A stretch of 64,000 nucleotides of DNA from Pseudoxanthomonas composti (GTDB taxonomy: Bacteria > Pseudomonadota > Gammaproteobacteria > Xanthomonadales > Xanthomonadaceae), in the NCBI RefSeq assembly GCF_004122095.1, contig NZ_SAWZ01000003.1, forward strand, positions 186,001-250,000, written 5' to 3'. Of this stretch, positions 36,012 through 45,470 are shown piece by piece. Position 1 is the first letter of the stretch, and every line of letters starts with the position of its first letter. Under the pieces are notes generated by a model. That model did no database searches, had not been told where the DNA came from, and saw only the letters and a program-made list of their open reading frames with translations. A program made the position numbers and the translations under genes.

Positions 36012-37598
36012 TCAGAAGCGGTAGTTCACCCAGGCCGCCATGAAGGTCGAGTCGCCGTAGCCGGCCTCCTTCATCATGTCGCCGGCGGTGAACTGCTCGG
36101 CGCGCCAGACGAACGAGAGATGGTCGTCGTAGGCATAGGTGACGTTGATGCGCGCCAGGTTGCCGATGTACTTGCCGTCGGGCAGCTGGGTGCGCGCATA
36201 GGCGGCGCCCTGGCCGTTGTAGACCGCGTCGTTCTCGCTGTAGCGCCACAGCGCTTCCCACTCGGTGGTGACGTTCATCTTCGGCAACGGCTGGAAGACG
36301 AACTGCGGCGCGGCGTTGATCAGGTTGGTGGCGCCGAAGAAGGAGGACCAGTCGAAGTACAGCACGTTGCTGTGCAGGAACGAAGCGCCCTTGATGGTGC
36401 CGCCGTTGAAGGCCCCGCCGCCGCCGGAGGCGATGTCGGCATGGAAGCCCAGCGACGGCTTCCAGCCTTCCTTGCTCAAGGACCAACGGTTGGAGGTGCC
36501 GCCGGACCAGGCCCGCACCTTGCGGTCGCCATAGCTGCCGCGCTGGCTGGCCGCGTAGGTTTCCGTGGTCAGGTTGCCGTAGGTGCCGTAGAAGCGCACG
36601 CCCCAGAAATCGCGCTCGTCGCGCGCGGTGGTGCGGCCCCAGCGCTGCTCATCCACGCGCGAGGAGTACCAGAACGGGTCCAGGTACAGCTTGCCCACCG
36701 GCAGCTTGAAGCCGGCGGTGACGCCGCGGAAGCGGCGCCCGTAGTCGATCTTGTCATCGCCCAGGCCGCCGGGCCCGTCGATCGGCCAACGGAACTCGTA
36801 CACGTCCAGGCGCTTGTCATCGCCGATCAGCCAGCCGCGGAAGCCGTTCATGGGACGGAACAGGTTGGTGTTGTCGCGCGCGGCCTGCAGCTGGGTGGGG
36901 CCATCGATGAACAGCTGGCGGCCGGCGCGGAAGCCTGCCTCCACCCCGTTGATGTCACCGGTGATGTCGAAGAAGCCCTGCTGCAGGTAAGCCTCGTTGT
37001 GTTGCGAGGCCGGGTTGCCCTCGTTGACGCCGTCGATCTGGCCATGGGCCAGTTCGGCGTAGACCCGGAAGTGCTCACCCACATGCAGGTCGGCGCCGCC
37101 GAACACGCGGCGCAGCCACTGGATCTGCGTGTCCGCGGTGGGAACCATGCCCGGATGGCTGAAGGTGTTGTTGCGGAAACGCAACTCGCCGCTGAGGGTC
37201 AGGTAGACCGAGCCATCGTCGTTGAGCGGGATGTACTTGATCGGGTCGTAGAAGTCCTTGCGCTTGGAGCGATCACGCAAGTAGGTGAAATCGTCCATCC
37301 AGCGCGCCTGCCAGGTCTTGCCCTGCTTGGGCCCCCAGCCCTGCGCCTCGAGCGGGTAGCCAGTGCTGGCGGCCGGCTTAGGCGCGGTGGTGGTGGCCGG
37401 CGCCGGGCTGGCCGGCGAGGGCGGAGCGTCGGCCTGGGCCGGCGTGATGCGCTGGGGGTCGGCAGCCTGGGTCTGCTGCGCGCTTGAGGCCTGCTGGGCC
37501 ATTGCGAAGGCGGGCGTCAGCAGCAGCGCCGACAGCAGCAGCGTGCGGCGCGCGCGAGACCGGGGCAATGACGTGAGCGAGGCGTGGGGGGTAGTCAT
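36012..37598 (-). CDS. Alginate-export-type outer-membrane porin
   Basis: 528 residues. A signal peptide (TLLLSALLLTPAFAMAQ) is followed by a 60-residue Ala/Gln/Pro linker. The body matches the Alginate_exp (AlgE-like) barrel family: LTLSGELRFRNNTFSHP near 135, FRVYAELAHGQIDGVNEG near 175, RAGRQLFIDGPTQLQAARD near 225, and ERDFWGVRFYGTYG near 320. It ends in aromatic F (MAAWVNYRF). It is probably a general anionic-solute porin of the outer membrane, since no alginate synthesis genes are nearby. Confidence 0.88.
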   Translation of the reverse strand: MTTPHASLTSLPRSRARRTLLLSALLLTPAFAMAQQASSAQQTQAADPQRITPAQADAPPSPASPAPATTTAPKPAASTGYPLEAQGWGPKQGKTWQARWMDDFTYLRDRSKRKDFYDPIKYIPLNDDGSVYLTLSGELRFRNNTFSHPGMVPTADTQIQWLRRVFGGADLHVGEHFRVYAELAHGQIDGVNEGNPASQHNEAYLQQGFFDITGDINGVEAGFRAGRQLFIDGPTQLQAARDNTNLFRPMNGFRGWLIGDDKRLDVYEFRWPIDGPGGLGDDKIDYGRRFRGVTAGFKLPVGKLYLDPFWYSSRVDEQRWGRTTARDERDFWGVRFYGTYGNLTTETYAASQRGSYGDRKVRAWSGGTSNRWSLSKEGWKPSLGFHADIASGGGGAFNGGTIKGASFLHSNVLYFDWSSFFGATNLINAAPQFVFQPLPKMNVTTEWEALWRYSENDAVYNGQGAAYARTQLPDGKYIGNLARINVTYAYDDHLSFVWRAEQFTAGDMMKEAGYGDSTFMAAWVNYRF

Positions 37599-37721
37599 GA
37601 ACGGTGGCTTCCGGGCGGATCCAAGGTGGGCGAGCTTGGTAGCGGCGCCGCGCCTGGTCCATACACCCTTCTAGCTATCGCCCCTCACCTGCACCCCCCG
37701 CGGGCGCAGGCGGAAACCCTT

Positions 37722-37774
37722 TGAAAATCAATTTCTTGCGAATAATTTCAAGCCTGTAAGCCGTCAGCCGGCTG
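37722..37774. promoter_or_regulatory. AT-rich upstream region of porin gene
   Basis: The 196 bases between aroE and the porin gene contain an AT-rich island. TGAAAATCAATTTCT (37722-37736) is a 15-base near-palindrome matching 10 of 14 Fur-consensus positions, and CAGCCGGCTG (37765-37774) is a perfect palindrome just after the aroE 3' end. The first may be a promoter element or a Fur-like site; AT richness makes chance likely. No clear -35/-10 pair is seen. Confidence 0.3.
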
Positions 37775-37794
37775 TCTGATTTGTAATGAAAGAG

Positions 37795-38646
37795 TCAGCT
37801 GATTGCCGCGCTGGCGTCGCGCGGGGCGCGCAGTTCGGCATAGATCGGATCGGTGTCCGGGCGCTGGCCGTGCCACAGCTGGAAGCTCTCAGCGGCTTGC
37901 TCCACCAGCATGCCCAGCCCATCGATCTGCACGCGGCAGCCGCCGGCCCGTGCCCAGGCCAGGAAGGGAATGGACGCCGGCCCGTAGTTCAGGTCCACCG
38001 CGCCGGTCAGGTCGTTGGTCAGCGAGAACGGCAGCTCCAGCAGCGGGTCGTGCTCGCTGCGCCCGGCGGAGGTGGCGTTGACGATCAGCTCGAAGTCGCC
38101 CAGCGAGGCCAGGTCCTCCCAGTAGCGGCTGTGGGCGCGCCCGGGCTGGCCCAGGGCATCGCTCAGGGCATCGGCGCGGGCCGGATTGCGGTTGACGATG
38201 ACCAGCTCGCCCACCCCGGCCTCCAGCAGCGCCGGGGCCACGCCACGGGCCGCGCCGCCGGCCCCCAGCAGCAGCGTGCGGCGGCCACGCAGGTCCAGCG
38301 CGTGGCGCGAGGTCAGGTCGCGCACCAGGCCGGCGCCGTCGGTGTTGTCGCCATGCCATTGGCCATCGGACCAGGCCAGGGTGTTGACCGCCCCGGCCAG
38401 GCGCGCGCGCTCGGTCAGGGTGCTGCAGGCCGCCACCGCCAGCTCCTTCAGGGGCAGGGTCACGTTGGCCCCACGCCCGCCGTCGGCGGCGAAGCGCTGC
38501 AGCGCGGCGTGGAAATCCTCCGGGCTCGCGTCGATCCTGCGGTAATCCAATGCGATGCCGCTGGCCTGGGCGAACGCGCCATGGATGCGCGGCGACAGCG
38601 AGTGCGACACTGGATGACCGAAGACAGCGTAGTAGGCATTGGGCAT
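37795..38646 (-). CDS. aroE: Shikimate dehydrogenase
   Basis: 283 residues. Reduces 3-dehydroshikimate to shikimate with NADPH in the chorismate pathway. The N-terminal substrate domain starts [16 protein letters not shown] and has the catalytic Lys in NVTLPLKE near residue 68; [12 protein letters not shown] near 100 carries the conserved Asp. The Rossmann part is [12 protein letters not shown] near 128, followed by NATSAG near 190. Full length for the family. The start at 38646 overlaps the start codon of the plus-strand gene in a shared CATG, and no ribosome site is obvious. Confidence 0.94.
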   Translation of the reverse strand: MPNAYYAVFGHPVSHSLSPRIHGAFAQASGIALDYRRIDASPEDFHAALQRFAADGGRGANVTLPLKELAVAACSTLTERARLAGAVNTLAWSDGQWHGDNTDGAGLVRDLTSRHALDLRGRRTLLLGAGGAARGVAPALLEAGVGELVIVNRNPARADALSDALGQPGRAHSRYWEDLASLGDFELIVNATSAGRSEHDPLLELPFSLTNDLTGAVDLNYGPASIPFLAWARAGGCRVQIDGLGMLVEQAAESFQLWHGQRPDTDPIYAELRAPRDASAAIS

Positions 38647-39556
38647 GGCAGAAGACCGACAGCGGGAAGGGAAGCGCCTGCGCCGCTGGCGCTGGGCCGC
38701 GGCGTGGGCGGCTGGCAGTCTACTCGCGGCCCCTGTACAGGCGCAGTTGGCGGCCTTCGGTATCGAGGGCATGCACGTGGTTTCCACTGCCGCCAGCGAG
38801 ACCGGCGCCAGCATCAGTCCCGACGGGCAGCGCATCGTCTGGGCGCGCCAGGATGCGCAAGGTGTGTCCTCGCTGTGGCAGGCGCGGCTGCAGGACAAGC
38901 GCTGGAGCGAGGCGGCGCCGCTGGCGATGGCGCAGGCGGTGGACGCGGCCGCACCGGCCTTCAGTCCTGATGGGCGCTGGCTGTACTTCTCCGCGCCGCG
39001 CACGCCGTCGGGCCCGCGCACGCTGTGGCGGGCACGGGTGGATGAGGAGGGACAGCCGCAAGGGCCGCAGGCGCTGGCTGACCAGCTCGGCATCGCGGCC
39101 AGCACCGCAGATGCGCCCACACCCAGCGCTGATGGTCGTCGCCTGATGTTCTCCAGCGATCGTCCTGGCGGTACCGGTGGGCTGGACCTGTGGCAGGCCG
39201 CCGTGCAGGGCGAGGGCTTCGGCGCGGTCACGCCGGTGCCGGGCGTCAACACGCCAGGCGATGAAATCGACGGCGCCTGGTTGGAAGGCGGGCGTGGCCT
39301 GCTGCTTACCCGCGCCGATGCGCAGGGCAGCCAGGTGTGGACCGCACGCTGCGTCCAGGGGCGCTACGAGGTGGAGCGTACCTGGCGTTCACCGTTGAAC
39401 GTTGCCGGTGGCAGCACCCGTCGCGCGCTGCCCGATCCCAGCAAGCCCAGCGAGATGCTGGTCAGCGGCAGCGCCCCCGCGCCAAGGGCCGGCCTGCAGG
39501 ATCTCTACCGCACGCTGACGCCGCGGGTCCAGGGCGAGACCGGCTGCGCTGGCTGA
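38645..39556 (+). CDS. TolB/PD40-like exported protein
   Basis: 303 residues. A basic N-terminus and hydrophobic segment ([22 protein letters not shown]) form a signal peptide. The rest contains PD40-type beta-propeller repeats: [13 protein letters not shown] near 52, [14 protein letters not shown] near 110, [20 protein letters not shown] near 160 and [18 protein letters not shown] near 200. Such proteins occur with TolB-like or OmpA-linked systems; no partner is seen here. The start is placed at 38645 because it retains the signal peptide. It shares two bases with the aroE start on the other strand. Confidence 0.82.
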   Translation: MAEDRQREGKRLRRWRWAAAWAAGSLLAAPVQAQLAAFGIEGMHVVSTAASETGASISPDGQRIVWARQDAQGVSSLWQARLQDKRWSEAAPLAMAQAVDAAAPAFSPDGRWLYFSAPRTPSGPRTLWRARVDEEGQPQGPQALADQLGIAASTADAPTPSADGRRLMFSSDRPGGTGGLDLWQAAVQGEGFGAVTPVPGVNTPGDEIDGAWLEGGRGLLLTRADAQGSQVWTARCVQGRYEVERTWRSPLNVAGGSTRRALPDPSKPSEMLVSGSAPAPRAGLQDLYRTLTPRVQGETGCAG

Positions 39557-39611
39557 AGTTGCAAGAAGAAACTTAAGAAAAGCCGCTGAGTTGAAGCTGT
39601 GGCAGGAAGTT

Positions 39612-39696
39612 GTGGGAGCGGCTTCAGCCGCGAAGGGGCTCTACCGAGGAAGCCCATTCGGAGCTGAAGCCCGAGGGCACATCGAGCTGCTCCCAC
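39612..39696. repeat. REP-like hairpin, diverged
   Basis: It opens GTGGGAGCGGCTTCAGCCGCGAAG and closes GAGCTGCTCCCAC, but the inner arms have diverged (CCCATTCGGAGCTGAAG). It lies between convergent genes, the TolB-like gene and the GNAT gene ending at 39739. Confidence 0.75.
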
Positions 39697-39738
39697 GACC
39701 GTTGCACCAGTACCAGCATCAGCGGCCGCGCATTACCC

Positions 39739-40200
39739 CTACACGCCCGGCACTGCACGCTCGTAGACATGCTGGGTCTTGGCCCGGGTGAAGCCCAGGC
39801 TCTCGTAGAAGCCATGGGCTTCCGGGCGGACGATGTTCGAGCGCAGGAACAGCATGTTCACCCCGCGCGTGGCGGCCCAGCCGGCGGCGTGGTCGATCAG
39901 CTGGCGCCCCAGGCCCATGCGCCGCGCCGGGGCATCGACCACCATGGCCATCACTTCCACGCGCGGCTCGTGCTCCAGGATCACCCGATACTCGGCGGCC
40001 ACTAGCCCCGCCAGCGTGTCTGGCGCCTCGGGCATGGTCGCCACGAACAGCCCGCAGTGCTCCTGCGACAGCCACACCCGCAGGCGCGGTGCCATGGTCT
40101 CGACATCGCAGGGATAACCCAGCACCCCGACCAGACGCGTGACCTCGGCAAGGTCGTCGAAGGTGGCAGCGCGGAGCGGGCGAGGGGCGAGGGCGGACAC
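39739..40200 (-). CDS. GNAT family N-acetyltransferase
   Basis: 153 residues. Motif A is VMAMVVDAPARRMGLGRQLI near residue 75 (R-x-x-G-x-G), motif B lies around NMLFLRSNIVRPEAHGFYE near 115, and a LGF turn follows. A GTG start at 40200 is chosen because AGGAAA lies 6-7 bases upstream and it gives the usual family length; an ATG at 40227 would add nine residues. The acceptor is unknown. The gene ends in the region of a REP element. Confidence 0.88.
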   Translation of the reverse strand: MSALAPRPLRAATFDDLAEVTRLVGVLGYPCDVETMAPRLRVWLSQEHCGLFVATMPEAPDTLAGLVAAEYRVILEHEPRVEVMAMVVDAPARRMGLGRQLIDHAAGWAATRGVNMLFLRSNIVRPEAHGFYESLGFTRAKTQHVYERAVPGV

Positions 40201-40296
40201 GGCGTTTCCTGACGAATGTGGATGCATATCCTCGCCCGGCACCGCGAGACGGCGCGTCAAGGCCACGCGGACCACTCCACACTCCGAAAGCATCCT

Positions 40297-40575
40297 GTGG
40301 AGGCGGCTGGCCTCGGGCCATCAGTTGCGAAACGGCCATACCGGGAAAGCTTCTTCGCCGATGAATCGGCTCCCACAAGAGCGCCAGCCTTCAGGACAAT
40401 CAGCGCCAACGCGATTTCAGCCTCCGCGCTTAGCGTGGGAGCGGCTCAAGGTGGCCTAGGGCCATCAGCCGCGAAGGGGCTCTCCCGGAAAAGCTTCTTC
40501 GCCGATGAATCGGCTCCCACAAGAGCGCCAGCCGCCAGGACAAACAGCGCCGACACCATGCAGGCCCGCGCGCTC
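40297..40575. repeat. Tandem pair of REP elements in a 144-base duplication
   Basis: REP bodies lie at 40297-40376 and 40435-40520. Their tails AAGCTTCTTCGCCGATGAAT and the following CGGCTCCCACAAGAGCGCCA match over about 65 bases at 144-base spacing (from 40347 and 40491). After the second tail, GCGCGCTCAGTGCGGG resembles GCGCTTAGCGTGGG, the head of the second unit, so a third copy may have begun. The gap 40201-40679 otherwise shows nothing. Confidence 0.75.
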
Positions 40576-40679
40576 AGTGCGGGCAATCTGCACGCGGCCC
40601 GATCACGGCCAGGGGAGGGGACGCGTGATTCCCCAAGACCTGCGACCTTGCCGCGGCACGCTCGGCACCGCGCGCGCCG

Positions 40680-43199
40680 TCAGTACACGTCGCGCCGATA
40701 GCGCCCCTGGGCCACCAGCGCATCCACCGCGTCCTCGCCCAGCACCTGGCGCAGGGTCTGGTCCACGCCGCGCGCCATGCCGGCCAGCGAGCCGCAGACG
40801 TGGATCACCGCGCCGCGGGCGACCCAGGCGTGTAGCTCGTCGGCGGCCTCGGCCAACAGATGCTGCACGTAGACCTTGCGATCCTGGTCGCGCGAGAACG
40901 CCAGGTCCACGCGCTGCAGGTGCCCGTCGGCCTGCCAGGCCTGCAGCTCCCGCGCGCAGAAATGGTCATGCGCGGCGCTGCGTTCGCCGAACAGCAGCCA
41001 GTGCCCGGCCTGGCCGCATCGCGCGGCGTCCTTGATCAGGCTGCGCAGGCCGGCGATGCCGGTGCCGTTGCCGATCAGGATCATCGGCGCGTCCGCGTCC
41101 GCACGGCGGAAGCCGGGGTTCGCCCGCACCCGCGCCATTACCGGCGCGCCAGCCTGCGCATGCAGGATCAGCCAGCCCGAGCCCAGTCCGGCGCGTCCGT
41201 CGTGACGCAGGGTCTGCCGCACGATCAGCTCCAGCACGCCGTCCTGCGGCAGCGAGGCGATGGAGTACTCACGGTGCGACAGCGGTGGCAGCGCCTCCAG
41301 CCAGGCCTGGGCCGACGCCGGCCGGCCGGGGCCGTCTGGCAGCTGGCGCGAGGCGGCGGCCAGCTGCAGCGGCATCGCCACGCCCTCGACCTGCACGCTG
41401 TCCTGCGGGTCCAGCCCGTCGCGGGCCAGCGCCGCCAGCACATCGGTGCTGGCGTTGCAGGGCGCCATTTCCAGGATGTCGCCGGCTTCCCAATGCGCGT
41501 CCGGCGGCGGCAGCAGGGCGATGCGCCACACCGGCGCACCGGCGCTGCCAGGATTGAGCAGTTCGCGCTCCAGCAGCGTCCACGGCTGCAGCGGCGCGGC
41601 GTGGACGGGGCTGCCCTCCACCGGGGCGATGCCGGTCAAGGCGGCCAACTGCTGCTGCCAGCGCTGCAGGGCATCGGTGTCCTGACCATCCACTTCCACG
41701 CTGGGGAACAGCGTGCGCGCGCCCTGCTTGGCCAGCCAGTGCTCGATCCGGCGCGAGAAGCCACAGAAACGCGCGTACTGGCGGTCGCCCAGCGCCAGCA
41801 GCGCATAGCCCAGGTCGGGCAGCGCCTGCGCGCTGGAGAGCACGCGGCGCTCGAACGCGCGCGCCGAGTCCGGCGGTTCGCCATCGCCGAAGGTGCTGAC
41901 CACGAACAGGGCCTTGCGCGTGTTGCGCAGGGTGCTGGCATCCAGCTGGGCCAACGGGCGCACCTGCACCGGCAGGCCCGCGGCCTGCAGCTGCCCGGCC
42001 GCGCGCCAGGCCAGCTGTTCGGCAAAGCCGCTCTGGCTGGCAAAGCCCACCAGCCAGGGCTCGCCGGCGGCCGCGGCCTGCGGCACCAGCGCACCGCGAC
42101 TGGCGCGCACCTGGCGCTTCTTGCGGCGGCGGTCCAGGTACAGCATCCAGCCGGTGACGAAGAACAGGCACATGCACAGGCTGGAGACCATCATCACCAC
42201 CCGGCCCGGCAGGCCGAAGTAGCTGCCGGTGTGCAGCGCGTAGATGCTGCCCAGCAGGTGCTTGCCCGCCGGCAGGGCGGAAAACTGCGTGCGTTCGAGC
42301 AGCGCGCCGCTGCGCGGGTCGAGCTTGAGCGTGTCGAAGGCGCGCACATGCGCCGCATCGGCGCCCAGATAGCGCACCGTGACCGGCTGGCCGGGCTTGC
42401 CGAAGCGCAGGTCCAGGGCCTTCCCGCGCAGGTCCGGGACACCGGCTATCGTGGCCTGCAGCGGCGCCAGGTCGAGGGCGTCGAACCCCGGGACCTTCGC
42501 GCCGCGACCGCCGCGCGATTCCTGGCGCGCGTCCCCGCCCAGCAGCTGGGTCAGGCCCTGGCGGTACCAGTCGTAGGACCACCACAGGCCGGTCAGGGCG
42601 GTGACCAGGTAGAGCACCAGGCACCAGGTGCCGATCACCGAATGCAGGCTCCACAGGAAGCTGCGGCCGCTGCGCTTCCATTCCACCGCCAGCCAGGCGC
42701 GCCAGTGGCGCCACTGCCGCGGCCAGCGCAGGTACAGGCCGGACAGGCAGAAGAACAGCAGCGCGATCACGCAGGCGCCGGTGACGGCCTTGCCGCGCTC
42801 GCCGGCGGCCAGGCGGCGATGCAGGTCCTCCACGACGTGGAAAAAGCCCATGCCGCGGGGCTCGGCCATGCGCTGGCCGCTGTAGGGGTCGAAATAGCGG
42901 GTGTCCTTGTCCGCGCCCTCGAAGCGGATGAGCGAGGGCCGCTCGCCATCGGGGACGATCTGCATGCGCGCCACGGCCACATCCCCGTCCTGGCGCAGCC
43001 GCGCCACCAGGATGTCCACGGGCAGGGTCTGCTCGCCGGCGGCCTGGCGCTGGGCCATGCTGGCGTAGGCCGGATTGGCAGCGTGCACCAGCTCGTCCTC
43101 GAAGGACAGCGCCGCCCCGGTCAGGCCCATCAGGGCCAGCACGGTGCCAGCGGTGATGCCCAGCAGCCAGTGCAGCTGGAACAGCAGGGATTTGAACAT
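40680..43199 (-). CDS. PepSY-flavodoxin-NADPH reductase fusion
   Basis: 839 residues. The N-terminal PepSY-associated membrane domain (1-360) has about four helices and conserved His (HWLLG, FHVVEDLHRRL, LHSVIGTW, LHTGSYFG) that could bind haem. A flavodoxin domain follows at about 382-520 (GFASQSGFAEQLA, VSTFGDGEPPDSA), then an FAD-binding part with REYSIAS near 642-648 and an NADPH part with IGNGTGIAG near 708 and CGSLAGMARGV near 801. It probably passes electrons from NADPH through FAD and FMN across the inner membrane, as expected for a ferric-siderophore reductase. A Fur-like box lies 49 bases upstream, and hemB is the next gene upstream. Confidence 0.9.
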   Translation of the reverse strand: MFKSLLFQLHWLLGITAGTVLALMGLTGAALSFEDELVHAANPAYASMAQRQAAGEQTLPVDILVARLRQDGDVAVARMQIVPDGERPSLIRFEGADKDTRYFDPYSGQRMAEPRGMGFFHVVEDLHRRLAAGERGKAVTGACVIALLFFCLSGLYLRWPRQWRHWRAWLAVEWKRSGRSFLWSLHSVIGTWCLVLYLVTALTGLWWSYDWYRQGLTQLLGGDARQESRGGRGAKVPGFDALDLAPLQATIAGVPDLRGKALDLRFGKPGQPVTVRYLGADAAHVRAFDTLKLDPRSGALLERTQFSALPAGKHLLGSIYALHTGSYFGLPGRVVMMVSSLCMCLFFVTGWMLYLDRRRKKRQVRASRGALVPQAAAAGEPWLVGFASQSGFAEQLAWRAAGQLQAAGLPVQVRPLAQLDASTLRNTRKALFVVSTFGDGEPPDSARAFERRVLSSAQALPDLGYALLALGDRQYARFCGFSRRIEHWLAKQGARTLFPSVEVDGQDTDALQRWQQQLAALTGIAPVEGSPVHAAPLQPWTLLERELLNPGSAGAPVWRIALLPPPDAHWEAGDILEMAPCNASTDVLAALARDGLDPQDSVQVEGVAMPLQLAAASRQLPDGPGRPASAQAWLEALPPLSHREYSIASLPQDGVLELIVRQTLRHDGRAGLGSGWLILHAQAGAPVMARVRANPGFRRADADAPMILIGNGTGIAGLRSLIKDAARCGQAGHWLLFGERSAAHDHFCARELQAWQADGHLQRVDLAFSRDQDRKVYVQHLLAEAADELHAWVARGAVIHVCGSLAGMARGVDQTLRQVLGEDAVDALVAQGRYRRDVY

Positions 43200-43247
43200 C
43201 GGTCGGGTCCGGCGCCGCCGTGGCGGCGGGTGCCTGCCGATTGTAGA

Positions 43248-43262
43248 TGAGACTTATTCTCC
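43248..43262 (-). promoter_or_regulatory. Putative Fur box
   Basis: On the minus strand the site reads GGAGAATAAGTCTCA, a 7-1-7 arrangement matching 10 of 14 positions of the Fur consensus TGATAATnATTATCA. It lies 49 bases upstream of the PepSY-flavodoxin-reductase start, in a GC-rich region where such AT content stands out. The iron link of the gene supports it; the match alone is moderate. Confidence 0.45.
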
Positions 43263-43309
43263 GTTGCGAATGCGCGGGCCGGAAACCGCCGCAACGCCCG
43301 CCCGGGCGA

Positions 43310-44638
<1,329 letters not shown>

Positions 44639-44774
44639 TCACGCTCCGGCGAAGGTAGGCCGCCGACACTACCACCTCCCAGGTCGGTACCGATTCAGTG
44701 GCCGGTGCCGATGATGCCGTCCAGCCACGGGACGATCCGTTCAACATGGTGCAGGGCACCGAGGAGGGGGTGAT

Positions 44775-45182
44775 ATGAACATGCGTTCGATGCTGACCGC
44801 CGCACTGCTGCTGTCGCTGGCGGCCTGCGCGGGGACATCCAAGGTCATGCTGGGCCAGGCGCGTGCGCCGGTGGATCCGGCCAGCGTGCGGATCTATACG
44901 GAGGTGCCGCCCGGGTCGGTGCAGATCGCCCAGCTCGAAGCCAAGAGCGCGGTCGGCTTCGGCACCCAGGGCCAGACCGATGCGGCGGTGAACCGGCTCA
45001 AGGCCGAGGCCGCCAAGCTCGGCGCCAACGGCGTGGTGTTGATCGGCGTCGGCTCGGGCAGCTCGCCGGTCGGCCTGTCGGTGGGCGGCGGCAGCTACGG
45101 CCGCAGCGGCGGCGGCGGCCTGGGCGTGGGCATTCCGACCACGCAGAAGCAGGCCGCGGGCGTGGCGATTTTTGTGCCCTGA
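44775..45182 (+). CDS. Small lipoprotein, Gly-rich C-terminus
   Basis: 135 residues. The signal is LTAALLLSLAACAG, with the lipobox Cys near 19. The middle (PASVRIYTEVPPGSVQIAQLEA, then LKAEAAKLGANGVVLIGVGSG) resembles small YbjQ/RcsF-like alpha-beta proteins in which a helix is followed by a GANAVV strand. The C-terminus is a Gly/Ser-rich linker. GAGGAGGGGG precedes the ATG at 44775. It is probably an outer-membrane lipoprotein. The function is unknown. Confidence 0.8.
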   Translation: MNMRSMLTAALLLSLAACAGTSKVMLGQARAPVDPASVRIYTEVPPGSVQIAQLEAKSAVGFGTQGQTDAAVNRLKAEAAKLGANGVVLIGVGSGSSPVGLSVGGGSYGRSGGGGLGVGIPTTQKQAAGVAIFVP

Positions 45183-45202
45183 GGCGGGCGGCAGGCTTTT
45201 AG

Positions 45203-45285
45203 GCAGGAACGAGTGGAGAGGAACGAGGAACGAGTGAGGAAGGCTTCGGCGCGCTGATTGCCTTCTCTCGTTTCTCGCTTCCTGA
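45203..45285. repeat. GGAACGAG-family inverted repeat, eroded right arm
   Basis: The left arm, starting AGGCAGGAACGAGTGGAGAG at 45201 and ending near 45245, keeps three GGAACGAG units. The right arm near 45260-45284 (GCCTTCTCTCGTTTCTCGCT) is shorter and mutated. It follows the lipoprotein stop (45182) by about 20 bases. Confidence 0.7.
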
Positions 45286-45372
45286 TAGCTCCTAAGCGAT
45301 GCGGCCTCGCTGTATCGACTCAGTTGGAGCGGCGACAGCGATGGGCGCAGCGGCGGCCCAGGTGTTGTGAAA

Positions 45373-45470
45373 GCAGGAACGAGTGGAGAGGAACGAGTGA
45401 AGCTCAAGATCGCGTGCTGATCGCCTCCTCTCGTTTCTCGTTCCTCCTCACTCGTTCCTCGCTTCTCAGT
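45373..45470. repeat. GGAACGAG-family inverted repeat
   Basis: The left arm (45373-45402) reads CAGGAACGAGTGGAGAGGAA onward. The right arm (45425-45468) reads CTCCTCTCGTTTCTCGTTCC onward. It abuts the stop codon of the DUF885 gene (minus strand). With the element at 45203 it forms a pair between two convergent genes. Confidence 0.8.

Noticed and set aside
37722..37736. Second Fur box upstream of the porin gene
   Set aside because: It matches 10 of 14 positions, but it is in an AT-rich island where such a match is common, and the gene has no iron link; kept only as a low-confidence regulatory region.
40860..43250. A 796-residue plus-strand frame opposite the PepSY fusion
   Set aside because: Only low-complexity Gln/Arg/Gly/His text; the opposite strand shows flavodoxin, FAD and NADPH motifs.
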